In this document: positions 6,843-15,326 of the stretch, piece after piece
Position numbering within the stretch: position 1 is the stretch's first letter
Layout: the number at the start of each line of letters is the position of its first letter
Assembly: GCA_910578785.1 (NCBI GenBank)
Contig: CAJTSJ010000027.1
Coordinates: 7,228 to 33,342, forward strand
Direction: 5' to 3'
Source: an uncultured Muribaculum sp.
GTDB taxonomy: Bacteria; Bacteroidota; Bacteroidia; Bacteroidales; Muribaculaceae
DNA length: 26,115 bases
Program-made: the position numbers and the translations under genes
Notes under the pieces: generated by a model
The model's database searches: none
Told to the model about the DNA's origin: nothing
Seen by the model: the letters and a program-made list of their open reading frames with translations, nothing else

Positions 6843-9254
6843 ATGTTGAAAATATGGCTTGCGATGCTTTTGTCGGTGTGTGCGCCGACAATCGCTCTCG
6901 CGCAACTGGCAATCGGCGATTGGCAGATATACGGCAATTACTCTTCTGATGTGGTCAAGGTGCATGACACCGGCCGCAAAGTGTATTATCTGGCCGGAGG
7001 CGGACTGCATTCCTATGATAAAGACTCGGAGGAGACCTACAGCTATACGTCGCGCAATTCGCTGAATGATATATCAGTATCAAATTTTTACCGCCATCCT
7101 GACCGCGATTTCTTGTTTGTGGTCTATGGTTCGGGCAATATCGATGTCCTCGCCGACGACGGTTCGGTAGTGAATCTAAGCGACATTAAGGATGCGCAGT
7201 ATGTGAGCGACCGTACTATCAACGATGTTGCCTTTGACGGCGATGCGGCTTACATAGCCACCGGTTTCGGACTCGTGAAATTCAACCTCGGTAATTTTAG
7301 CGTGACCGAGTCGGGCATGTATAACAAGCCTGTGTCTGCGGTGACCGTCATGGGCGATTATATATTAATAAGCATCGAAGGCCAACTGTATTCGCTCCCT
7401 AAGACTTCTAAAATAAGCTCGTTGAATTCATTTAGCCATGCAGGAGCATTAAGGTCTGATAACATCGAGGCAATTTCGGATGATATAGTCATGTCGGTCA
7501 ACAAGGCTGACGGAAGAATTAACGTGGTAAAAATCAATGCCGTGTCTTTCGCTATAGAGCAACTGCGAGATTGGAATCTGCCTTCTGCATCCGACATCCT
7601 TAAGGTCGGTGGCAGATACATGGTGTCAAATAACGGCGGATACTTTGTCTGTGCTGTCGACGGCAAGGACTTCGTTGCTTCGTATTATGAGACTCCTGCC
7701 GAAAGCCGAGCGTCCGGACGCAACCGGTATTCCCTCGGTGCCAAGGACAATAGCCTGTGGTATATCAATGGGCTTGGCCTGGGATGTATGCGTTATGACG
7801 GCAACATGTCAAATCCTCAGCATGTTATGATGCCTGCGCGTCCTGCCGGAACCAATCTGCTTGGCGGAGTCCAGAGAATGTCCGCTACAGACAACGGCAC
7901 GCTCTATCTCTACAATGTGGCGGCTACGCGTTATCCCGAAGCCGGCAGTATAAATGCGGTGGCCACCATCAATACCATCGCTGACGGCTTTGTTGAAGAC
8001 ATAACACCGAAGGCTACGGATGTTGAAGTGCTTAATCCGAGTTCCAACAAGGAGCTGAAGGCTCCGTTCAACATAGTTCCCGATCCGGAAGATCCGGAAG
8101 CATATTATATGGGCACGTGGTTTGAAGGCGTCTACAAAATTAAGGATGGCAAGCAGGTCGCTAAATATGACTGGACCAACAGTCCGTTAACCAAGGAGTA
8201 CTGTTCGGCCGCGATGAACATAGCCATCGACTATCAGGGCAATCTGTGGGTGTACCATATGGACAATAAACCAAAGGTGCGGGTGTTCGTCCTTCCCGCA
8301 GCCAAGCGTAGGCTTGACAGCGCGGTTGCCGACGACTGGATAGCCTTGTCGTTGCCCTCGATAAGCAGTAACGACACGCGCAATCCCTTGATATATCCAT
8401 GCTCCGATCCGAAGAACCGAAACGTCGTGTTCATATCAGAAGGATATGAGACCCGAAACCTGTGCGCGTATTTCACCAACGGAACTGTCGACAATCTGTC
8501 GGACGATGCGTCATATACGCGCAACCGCTTTGTTGACCAGGATGGAAAGACGTTCGGCCCGGTCTCGATAATCTGCATGGCCGAAGACCATAACGGCGAT
8601 GTGTGGGCGGGCACCGAAGACGGTGTGATTGTGATGCATAACGCACGTAATATGGTCACTAATTCCGGAACTGTGGAGCGAGTGAAGGTGCCCCGTAACG
8701 ATGGCACTAATTATGCCGATTATCTGCTTCAGAATCAGCAGGTATCGGCTATCGCTGTCGATGGTGCCAACCGTAAGTGGCTGGCTACGACATCGTCGGG
8801 AGTGTATCTGGTCAGTGCCGACGGAAAAGAGATACTTGAAAATTTCAATACTGACAACAGTTATTTGCCGTCAAACTCAGTGTTTTCCGTGGCTTGCGAT
8901 GTTAACAGCAACAAGGTTTATTTCGGTACTGAACATGGCCTGGCCGTCTACAGTTCGACCGCTTCTCCGTCCGAAGAAGACTATTCAGATGTTTATGCCT
9001 ATCCGAATCCTGTGAAGCCGGACTATACAGGATGGATTACGATAAAGGGTCTTATGGATCATTCGCTTGTCAAGATAGCCGATTCGGCTGGGAATGTGTT
9101 TTTCCAGGCACGTTCCGAGGGAGGTATGGTTGTGTGGAACGGCTGTAATTCCGGTGGCGAACGGGTCAGGACAGGAGTCTATTTCGTATATGCGTCACAG
9201 AATGAAGACGGCTCGTCGGGCGATGTGGTGGCAAAGATTCTTGTAGTTAATTGA
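6843..9254 (+). CDS. porZ: PorZ-like type IX secretion protein (two beta-propellers plus sorting domain)
   Basis: An 803-aa exported protein resembling PorZ, a cell-surface component of the type IX secretion attachment complex; in Porphyromonas gingivalis PorZ binds anionic lipopolysaccharide for cargo attachment. Residues 1-20 form a signal peptide ending ALAQ. Repeated propeller blades occupy the body, with the N-terminal PorZ-type propeller beginning IGDWQIY and later blades with NGDVWAGTEDGV and NRKWLATTSSGVY. From about residue 718, YPNPVKPDYTG through GVYFVYA is a type A C-terminal sorting domain. It lies 38 bases after rdgB. A propeller protein of another two-component-regulator type is less likely because no TM, kinase or HTH part follows. 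Confidence 0.82.
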   Translation: MLKIWLAMLLSVCAPTIALAQLAIGDWQIYGNYSSDVVKVHDTGRKVYYLAGGGLHSYDKDSEETYSYTSRNSLNDISVSNFYRHPDRDFLFVVYGSGNIDVLADDGSVVNLSDIKDAQYVSDRTINDVAFDGDAAYIATGFGLVKFNLGNFSVTESGMYNKPVSAVTVMGDYILISIEGQLYSLPKTSKISSLNSFSHAGALRSDNIEAISDDIVMSVNKADGRINVVKINAVSFAIEQLRDWNLPSASDILKVGGRYMVSNNGGYFVCAVDGKDFVASYYETPAESRASGRNRYSLGAKDNSLWYINGLGLGCMRYDGNMSNPQHVMMPARPAGTNLLGGVQRMSATDNGTLYLYNVAATRYPEAGSINAVATINTIADGFVEDITPKATDVEVLNPSSNKELKAPFNIVPDPEDPEAYYMGTWFEGVYKIKDGKQVAKYDWTNSPLTKEYCSAAMNIAIDYQGNLWVYHMDNKPKVRVFVLPAAKRRLDSAVADDWIALSLPSISSNDTRNPLIYPCSDPKNRNVVFISEGYETRNLCAYFTNGTVDNLSDDASYTRNRFVDQDGKTFGPVSIICMAEDHNGDVWAGTEDGVIVMHNARNMVTNSGTVERVKVPRNDGTNYADYLLQNQQVSAIAVDGANRKWLATTSSGVYLVSADGKEILENFNTDNSYLPSNSVFSVACDVNSNKVYFGTEHGLAVYSSTASPSEEDYSDVYAYPNPVKPDYTGWITIKGLMDHSLVKIADSAGNVFFQARSEGGMVVWNGCNSGGERVRTGVYFVYASQNEDGSSGDVVAKILVVN

Positions 9255-9336
9255 CATTGTTCCTTAAAGATGCCTTAAAGTCAACGTTGAAAAGCAATTT
9301 TATGGATTTTTTCATGGATTACCCGAGACAAAGTAG

Positions 9337-9344
9337 TATATTTG
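9337..9344 (+). promoter_or_regulatory. -7 promoter element before the 173-aa unknown gene
   Basis: TATATTTG matches TAnnTTTG and lies 38 bases before the ATG at 9383. The perfect palindrome TATTCATGAATA (9353-9364) begins eight bases after it, around the expected transcription start, where a repressor could bind. Confidence 0.55.
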
Positions 9345-9382
9345 ATGTTAGATATTCATGAATAATCTCTAATTCAAAAGAA

Positions 9383-9904
9383 ATGAATCTAAGATATATC
9401 GACGAAGAAGATAAATGCTACGGCATAACCGGTATGGCTATAAGTCTGATTATTTGGGATGCTGAGGATGTGATAGCGTCTGTCAGGCTTGATGCTGAAC
9501 CGAATGATGTGATTGAGTTTGTGCCGGAATACTACTTCAACGGCAATCCCCGCCTGTCGCCGAAGGCGGCGTGGACACACATACTGCAACACTATCAGGC
9601 TTCCATGGGTATGACTCTCGGCAATGTGCTGTGCAGAAAATATGTGCTTCATCACGATGAACTGGATCCGGCCGACAAGGAATCGCTGCTGAAGTGCTTC
9701 GAGGAGGAGGGGCGGGAGTCGTGTTCGCTTGACTCCGACGAGGTGCGCCGTATGTTCGACAAAAGCTACTCATATCTTCACAAAGTATTCAATCATTCCG
9801 GAGTGCACTCCATAGCCCACGATTTTGCCCGTGTGCTTAAGATGCATCGTGAATTGTCGCGGGCCGATGTCATAGAACATCTGCGGGCATTATCGATTTT
9901 GTAG
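9383..9904 (+). CDS. Unrecognised 173-aa cytoplasmic protein
   Basis: I do not recognise this family. The protein has no signal peptide or TM segment. The N-terminal half is rich in beta-type stretches (AISLIIWDAEDVIASVRLDAEP) and the C-terminal half looks helical, with charged and His-rich stretches (KVFNHSGVHSIAHDFARVLKMHREL). No catalytic signature is obvious. Coding is supported by base composition like the neighbours, an ATG with a -7 promoter element upstream, and lack of overlap with other genes. It is flanked by porZ and the M6 protease but has its own promoter, so a link to secretion is not shown. Confidence 0.75.
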   Translation: MNLRYIDEEDKCYGITGMAISLIIWDAEDVIASVRLDAEPNDVIEFVPEYYFNGNPRLSPKAAWTHILQHYQASMGMTLGNVLCRKYVLHHDELDPADKESLLKCFEEEGRESCSLDSDEVRRMFDKSYSYLHKVFNHSGVHSIAHDFARVLKMHRELSRADVIEHLRALSIL

Positions 9905-10044
9905 TGCATTTTTTGCACTGGATTTAAGCTTTCGATTCAAAAAAAATAGGCCAATATTGCCTTAAAAGGTGTTTTTGGTCATCTCTGCCGAGTTTTTGAT
10001 GAAAATTTTGACGGAATTGATAGCATTTTGTCGGTTGGAATGCT

Positions 10045-10052
10045 TATATTTG
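10045..10052 (+). promoter_or_regulatory. -7 promoter element for the M6 protease gene
   Basis: TATATTTG matches TAnnTTTG, 58 bases before the ATG at 10111. TTTG at 10027-10030 is only 14 bases upstream, shorter than the usual spacing. GGCC-TGA-GGCC (10082-10092) could form a small leader hairpin. Confidence 0.5.
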
Positions 10053-10110
10053 TGCGTATAGTTTATTTGTAAGTGACATTAGGCCTGAGGCCGAATAAAT
10101 TCATCATAAA

Positions 10111-12921
10111 ATGAAACTCAAGAAATCCCTAATTACTTTGGCTATGACCGCTGCTGTCATGGCCGGAGGCTCGGTTCCGGCTTACGCCGTTATGGCAAAG
10201 CAGGGTCCTGTTCAGTATGAGATGCCCGACGGGTCGTTCGTGGAAATACGGCTCTATGGCGATGAGTCGCATAGTTATGCGACTACGGCCGACGGTTATG
10301 TAGTAAAGGCCGACGGCGACAATGTGCTCCGCTACATGGTTCCGCGCGACGGAAAGCTTGTGATGTCTACTGTCAAGGTGACCAATGTGGCCGACCGCAC
10401 ACCGGAGGCCGTGAACCTCTTGAACGGATACGACAGGGCAGAGGCTTTGAAAATATTGAATGCTGAACGCCAGGGCGTGGAAGGCTCATTCAAGATGCAG
10501 AGTGTGATAAGCCGCGCTGGAACCAATGAGAAGATTGCAAATTTCCCTACCCTCGGACAGCAGAAGATTCTCGTAATCCTTGTCGAATACAGCGACGTTA
10601 AGTTTACTACCGCCGATGCACATACGGCCTTCAACAACCTCATGAACCAGGAAGGCTATAGCGCCAACGATGCTACCGGTTCGGCCTACGACTTCTTTAC
10701 CGCAAGCTCAAACGGACAGTTCCAGCCTCAGTTTGACGTTTACGGTCCTGTAACCTTAAATAATACGCGAGCTTATTACGGCGCACATAGCGGTAATAAG
10801 AATGATGTACGTGCCGCCGAAATGATTCGTGATGCCTGTAAATTGCTGGATGATGAGATTGACTTCTCACAATATGATGCGGACAATGACGGCGAAGTTG
10901 ACAATGTATACGTATTTTATGCCGGTAACGGCGAGGCTGACTCAGGTATTGAGGAATCGATATGGCCGCATGCCTGGTATGTCTACAATGGCGGTGGCCT
11001 TTATCTGCGTTGCGACGGGAAGCTCATCAACCACTATGCATGTTCGGCCGAGCTTAACCGTGTGTACACCAGCAATGTATTCACCGGAATCGGAACTTTC
11101 TGCCACGAGTTCTCGCATGTGATGGGATTGCCCGACCTGTATGCCACAGACTATAGCAACTCGTTTACTCCCGGTGAGTGGACGTTGATGGACCAGGGCA
11201 GCTACAACAACAATCAGCGCACTCCTCCGACCCACAGCGCTTATGAGCGTTTCGTGTTCGGATGGCTTACTCCTGAAGTTCTCGAAGATGCCGCCAACGT
11301 GACGGTCAAGCCTATCGGCGTTGACTACAATTCGGCCTATCGCATCACCACAAACCGCACCAACGAATACTATATCATAGAAAACCGTCAGCAGACCGGC
11401 TGGGACCGTTATATTCCCGGTCATGGAATGCTGGTATGGCACATAGACTACAACTCCAGCGTGTGGAGATATAACACGGTAAACAATACCCCGACTCACC
11501 AGCGTATTGACATAGTGGAGGCTGACGGAACTCAGACTTCTGGATCACGCGCCGGCGACTCATTCCCCGGTACTGCCAAGGTGACAGAATTTACCGACGA
11601 CACTACTCCGTCGATGAAGACATGGGCGGGCGTAGCTCTTGACAAACCGTTGACCGACATCCGCGAGAGTGCGGGAACTGTATATTTCTTGTTTAAAGGC
11701 GGCGTGGTCGATGAGGAAGGTAGCGAGATATCATTGCTTGCTCCAACAAATCTTACACCGGTGTCCGCAACATTGAATTGGTCGGCGGCCAATGGCGTCA
11801 GCGAATATTTCGTGACCGTGGTAGCTCCTGACGGAACAAAACTTTTGAACCGCGAAAAGGTTTCAGGCACTTCTTGCAATTTGTCGGGCCTATCATTTGA
11901 GACAAAGTACGACTATTCGGTAAGCTATCGCTCCGGCGACTTCTACGCCGGCAAGTCGGGATCTTTTGAGACTCCGTTCGGCACTGTCGACTATCATGTC
12001 GTAAATGCACTTGACGCATCGGCCGTCACCGGCAATTCGTTTACCGCCAACTGGGAGGCGCTGCGTGGTGCTGAATCATATTCAGTGACAGTCTACAATT
12101 CCCAGCCTATTCCTTCTGAATCATCTATGGCTGATTTTACCGACAAGGCTTTTGCTGAGGGTTGGTCGTCTAATTCGAAGTCTTGGGCAACTATTGACGG
12201 TTATTACGGTAATTCTGCTCCATCGTTGGCTCTTATGAGCGACGGCAACTATGTTGAGTCGCCTTTGATGAGTCTGCCGATTGAAACCCTTACGTTCGGT
12301 ATCCGTGGTCGTCAGAACGGTAATTCCACTCTTGACATCTGCGTACCTGACGGCGAAGGCGGATGGACTGTGGTCGAAAGCATCAAGCCCGTCACTACCG
12401 CCTGGCGCAATTATACATTCGATCAATCGATACTCGGTGACAATGTTTATCAGATAAGACTTGTCCATAATAAGGGCTCAATGAGTAACATTGTCGTTGA
12501 CGACGTCAAAGTTGTTACGATAGAAGGCGTGAACTATCTGCCGATGGCCGGAAAGACCGATGTGCCGGTCGGAAACGCTACTTCTCTCGTGGTCAACGGA
12601 CTTGAGACCGGTACCCGCTATTTCTATTCGGTAAAGGCACATCAGGGCAATCTTGTATCCCGTGAATCGGCGAGAATCGAAGTGACTACATCGGGTACTG
12701 TCGGCATTGACGATGTCGATGCGGATGCCGACGGATGCCGCATAGTAGGCGGCATGCTTGAAGTTACTACCTCCGATGCTGCCATGGTCGAGATTTACAC
12801 TGTGTCCGGCATGCTGATTATGCGCGACCTCAAGGATGCAGGAACATCATCTTATCTGCTTAATGCTTCCGGCATTTATGTGGTTAAGGTTGGCAACAAG
12901 GCATATAAATTTGTAAAATAA
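10111..12921 (+). CDS. Secreted M6 family metalloprotease with FN3 repeats and type IX sorting domain
   Basis: A 936-aa exported zinc protease. The signal peptide spans residues 1-26 (ends AYA). The M6 (immune inhibitor A-like) catalytic domain covers about 90-530. It includes a calcium-site-like DADNDGEVDNVYVFYAG segment and the zinc motif HEFSHVMGLPD, with His332, Glu333 catalytic, His336 and Asp342. Two FN3-type domains follow (about 545-625 and from 630). The second is interrupted by a beta-sandwich-like insert of about 130 residues containing GWSSNSKSWATIDG and NIVVDDVKV, and resumes before TSLVVNGLETGTRYFYSVKA. The C-terminal 70 residues (VEIYTVSGMLIMRDL through GIYVVKVGNKAYKFVK) match a type A sorting domain, so the protein should leave through the type IX system, of which PorZ is encoded nearby. 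Confidence 0.92.
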   Translation: MKLKKSLITLAMTAAVMAGGSVPAYAVMAKQGPVQYEMPDGSFVEIRLYGDESHSYATTADGYVVKADGDNVLRYMVPRDGKLVMSTVKVTNVADRTPEAVNLLNGYDRAEALKILNAERQGVEGSFKMQSVISRAGTNEKIANFPTLGQQKILVILVEYSDVKFTTADAHTAFNNLMNQEGYSANDATGSAYDFFTASSNGQFQPQFDVYGPVTLNNTRAYYGAHSGNKNDVRAAEMIRDACKLLDDEIDFSQYDADNDGEVDNVYVFYAGNGEADSGIEESIWPHAWYVYNGGGLYLRCDGKLINHYACSAELNRVYTSNVFTGIGTFCHEFSHVMGLPDLYATDYSNSFTPGEWTLMDQGSYNNNQRTPPTHSAYERFVFGWLTPEVLEDAANVTVKPIGVDYNSAYRITTNRTNEYYIIENRQQTGWDRYIPGHGMLVWHIDYNSSVWRYNTVNNTPTHQRIDIVEADGTQTSGSRAGDSFPGTAKVTEFTDDTTPSMKTWAGVALDKPLTDIRESAGTVYFLFKGGVVDEEGSEISLLAPTNLTPVSATLNWSAANGVSEYFVTVVAPDGTKLLNREKVSGTSCNLSGLSFETKYDYSVSYRSGDFYAGKSGSFETPFGTVDYHVVNALDASAVTGNSFTANWEALRGAESYSVTVYNSQPIPSESSMADFTDKAFAEGWSSNSKSWATIDGYYGNSAPSLALMSDGNYVESPLMSLPIETLTFGIRGRQNGNSTLDICVPDGEGGWTVVESIKPVTTAWRNYTFDQSILGDNVYQIRLVHNKGSMSNIVVDDVKVVTIEGVNYLPMAGKTDVPVGNATSLVVNGLETGTRYFYSVKAHQGNLVSRESARIEVTTSGTVGIDDVDADADGCRIVGGMLEVTTSDAAMVEIYTVSGMLIMRDLKDAGTSSYLLNASGIYVVKVGNKAYKFVK

Positions 12922-12961
12922 GTAGTCAAAGAATATATAGCTGTTATTGTTTTTACTACTT

Positions 12962-12995
12962 GAAGGCCCGAAAATCATAAAATTTTCGGGCCTTC
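12962..12995 (+). terminator. Strong intrinsic terminator after the M6 protease
   Basis: A perfect 14-bp stem (12962-12975 with 12982-12995, arm GAAGGCCCGAAAAT) closes a 6-base loop and is followed by TAATTTTAT. It lies about 40 bases beyond the protease stop and isolates the esterase gene. Confidence 0.85.
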
Positions 12996-13050
12996 TAATT
13001 TTATCCACGTTTTTTACTTAAAATTAAATATCTTCGTTGTCGATTTTTGG

Positions 13051-13058
13051 TAGTTTTG
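13051..13058 (+). promoter_or_regulatory. -7 promoter element for the esterase; decides its start
   Basis: TAGTTTTG matches TAnnTTTG 24 bases before the ATG at 13083. Because it overlaps the longer reading frame that begins at 13047, it argues that translation starts at 13083, where a signal peptide begins. Confidence 0.5.
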
Positions 13059-13082
13059 TGTCATAACCAAATTTTTAAAGCT

Positions 13083-14186
13083 ATGTACATTTGTAAATTT
13101 ACAACATTTGTGGCCGCTTTTGCTCTTGCTTCCACAATCAATGCCCAAGCTCAGGTGAAAGAAGATTTCGTCCCTTCAAGTATGAATCAGCCCGGTCAGG
13201 AATATCCGATGGTAAACTCAGAGGGATACGCCAGATTTCGCGTAATGGCGCCTGAAGCCAAGTCTGTGTCCGTGACGCTCGGTCTTGGAGGTCAGGGAGG
13301 CACTAAACTCGAAAAGCAGGCCGACGGTTCATGGACCGGAACTACCGCAGGTCCGATGGACGAGGGTTTCCATTATTACCATCTTATTGTCGACGGAGCA
13401 CCGTTTAACGACCCCGGTACACTCAACTACTACGGCTCGTGCCGATGGGAGAGCGGTATAGAGATTCCTGCTCACGACAGAGACTTCTATGCGCTTAAAA
13501 ATGTGCCTCACGGCAATGTCCAGCAGGTTCTGTTCCACTCGCCGAGCACCGGAACCGAACGTCGTGCTTTCGTTTATACTCCTGCGGAGTATGGCAAGAC
13601 CAATAAGAGATATCCTGTGCTATATCTTCAGCATGGATGGGGCGAGGACGAGACCGCCTGGTCTAATCAGGGCCATGCCAACCTTATCATGGATAATATG
13701 ATTGCCAACGGGGAGATTGAGCCGTTTATTATCGTTATGACTTACGGAATGACCAACGACATAAAGTTCGGCGGTATAAACAAGTTTGATGCAAAGGAAT
13801 TCGAGAAGGTTCTTGTCGATGAACTTGTTCCTTATATAGACGCCAACTTCAACACTATCGCTGACCGCGATCACCGCGCTATGGCCGGTCTGTCGATGGG
13901 TGGCATGGAGACTAAGCTTATCACTATGCGCCGTCCTGAAGTGTTTGGCTATTACGGACTGTTAAGTGGCGGTATGTACAGCCCTGAGGATCTCAAGGGC
14001 AGCAATGTACATAAGGTATTCATCAGCTGTGGCAGCAAGGAGAATCCCGACGGTGTTACGGCGGCTGTAAAGAAACTCAAGGAGGCCGGCTACGATGCCA
14101 CTTCATATGTATCGCCCGGAACCGCACATGAATTCCTGACATGGCGCCGCAGTCTGCATGAGATGGCTCCGCTTCTGTTTAAATAA
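13083..14186 (+). CDS. Secreted CE1-type esterase (feruloyl/acetyl esterase-like) with N-terminal E-set domain
   Basis: A 367-aa alpha/beta hydrolase. I start it at 13083, not at the in-frame GTG-like start at 13047, because the promoter overlaps the extension and a clean signal peptide follows (MYICKFTTFVAAFALASTINAQA). An immunoglobulin-like E-set/CBM48-type domain (about 30-125) with FRVMAPEAKSVSV precedes the esterase domain (about 140-365). Ser271 in GLSMGG is the nucleophile, and His349 in GTAHEF completes the triad. This architecture is shared by Bacteroidetes enzymes that remove feruloyl or acetyl groups from xylan and by enterochelin-esterase-like proteins. The substrate cannot be read from sequence, and no SusC/SusD or glycoside hydrolase genes are nearby. 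Confidence 0.88.
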   Translation: MYICKFTTFVAAFALASTINAQAQVKEDFVPSSMNQPGQEYPMVNSEGYARFRVMAPEAKSVSVTLGLGGQGGTKLEKQADGSWTGTTAGPMDEGFHYYHLIVDGAPFNDPGTLNYYGSCRWESGIEIPAHDRDFYALKNVPHGNVQQVLFHSPSTGTERRAFVYTPAEYGKTNKRYPVLYLQHGWGEDETAWSNQGHANLIMDNMIANGEIEPFIIVMTYGMTNDIKFGGINKFDAKEFEKVLVDELVPYIDANFNTIADRDHRAMAGLSMGGMETKLITMRRPEVFGYYGLLSGGMYSPEDLKGSNVHKVFISCGSKENPDGVTAAVKKLKEAGYDATSYVSPGTAHEFLTWRRSLHEMAPLLFK

Positions 14187-14208
14187 CAGATTGTAGAATC
14201 AGAACACA

Positions 14209-14244
14209 AAATGCCCGTTGACCAAATCTGGCCGACGGGCATTT
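14209..14244. terminator. Bidirectional hairpin terminator between convergent genes
   Basis: A 10-bp stem (AAATGCCCGT at 14209-14218 with ACGGGCATTT at 14235-14244) is followed on the plus strand by ATGTTTTTTG. A-rich bases flank the left arm, so it could also serve the minus-strand polyprenyl synthase gene. It lies between two stop codons facing each other. Confidence 0.75.
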
Positions 14245-14267
14245 ATGTTTTTTGTCTTATAATGTAG

Positions 14268-15242
14268 TTAGTAGTTGCGGGCTATGATATAGTCAAACAG
14301 ACCTATGAATGCCTGTCGTGTCGGGGAGTCGGGGAATCTGGAGATAATCTCTACTGCATCCTCGCGCAGTTCGGCCATACGACGGTAAGCATAGTCTATG
14401 CCGCCGTTTTCTACGGCAAATGAAATCAGCCGGGATATTTCGTCGCTTTGAAGTTCTTCCGATTTTACCAATTCCAACATCTGTTCATGGTCAGGCAGGT
14501 CGGTGCGCGATAGCGCATACAGCAGAGGCAATGTCACCTTGCCTTCACGCAGATCGTTTCCGGTGGGCTTGCCTATTCTGGCGTCAGCGAAGTAGTCGAA
14601 TATATCGTCGCGAATCTGGAAGCATAGTCCGAGATTGTATGCGAATTTCGACAGAAGCTCAATCTGTTCATTGTCGGCCTTTACCGAGAGTCCGCCCATG
14701 TGCACACAGGCCACGAAGAGCGATGCTGTCTTTTTCGCGATAATTTCCAGATAGGCCTGTTCGTCAAGCACGTGCGTGCGAGCCTTGTTTATCTGGTCTA
14801 TTTCGCCGAGCGAGAGAGTCCGTCCAAGCTCTGCAATTGTGGATATGATCCGTATGTCGTCGGTCTCGACGGCCATCCGCAGCGATGTCGAAGTGAAGAA
14901 GTCGCCGACGAGCACGGCTATGTGGTTGTCCCAGATGGCGTTTATTGTGGGGCGGCTCCTGCGTACCAGAGTGTCGTCTACCACATCGTCGTGTATGAGC
15001 GATGCATTGTGGAGCATTTCGATTGACGCGGCTCCGGATATTGTGGCCTTGTTGAGCCGGCCGAACATTTTTGCACTCAATATGACGAGAACAGGCCGAA
15101 TCTGCTTACCTTTTACTTTTAGATAGTTTGTCACTATCTCGTTCATAAGCGGGTTAGATGTAGCGAGAGCCTGCACCATACACTGGTTCAGCTCCTTCAA
15201 TTCCGGTGAGATGGTCTGCAAGATGTTGTCAATACTCGTCAT
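14268..15242 (-). CDS. ispB: Trans-polyprenyl diphosphate synthase (octaprenyl-type)
   Basis: A 324-aa cytoplasmic E-type prenyltransferase that extends farnesyl diphosphate with isopentenyl units, probably to make the menaquinone side chain. The first Asp-rich motif is HDDVVDD (Asp85, Asp86, Asp89) followed by RRSRP. The second is RDDIFDY (Asp212, Asp213, Asp216). GKQIRP (45-50) is the usual IPP-binding segment. Chain length cannot be fixed from the motif alone, so the symbol is a family-level call. It is divergent from polA across 84 bases and convergent with the esterase. Confidence 0.92.
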   Translation of the reverse strand: MTSIDNILQTISPELKELNQCMVQALATSNPLMNEIVTNYLKVKGKQIRPVLVILSAKMFGRLNKATISGAASIEMLHNASLIHDDVVDDTLVRRSRPTINAIWDNHIAVLVGDFFTSTSLRMAVETDDIRIISTIAELGRTLSLGEIDQINKARTHVLDEQAYLEIIAKKTASLFVACVHMGGLSVKADNEQIELLSKFAYNLGLCFQIRDDIFDYFADARIGKPTGNDLREGKVTLPLLYALSRTDLPDHEQMLELVKSEELQSDEISRLISFAVENGGIDYAYRRMAELREDAVEIISRFPDSPTRQAFIGLFDYIIARNY

Positions 15243-15259
15243 GGAGGCAAAATATGGTG

Positions 15260-15267
15260 CAAAATTA
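15260..15267 (-). promoter_or_regulatory. -7 promoter element for the polyprenyl synthase
   Basis: Minus-strand TAATTTTG matches TAnnTTTG 17 bases before the ATG. No -33 box is clear. The short divergent region shared with polA also has GTTGCAAT twice (15274-15281 and 15311-15318). Confidence 0.4.
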
Positions 15268-15326
15268 GTAAAAGTTGCAATTTTATGCGTACATTTATGG
15301 TACTTTTATTGTTGCAATAACTAAAA

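Noticed and set aside
9903..9919. AGTGCA/TGCACT hairpin at the stop of the unknown gene as a terminator
   Set aside because: The stem has only 6 bp and is not followed by a T-run on the plus strand.
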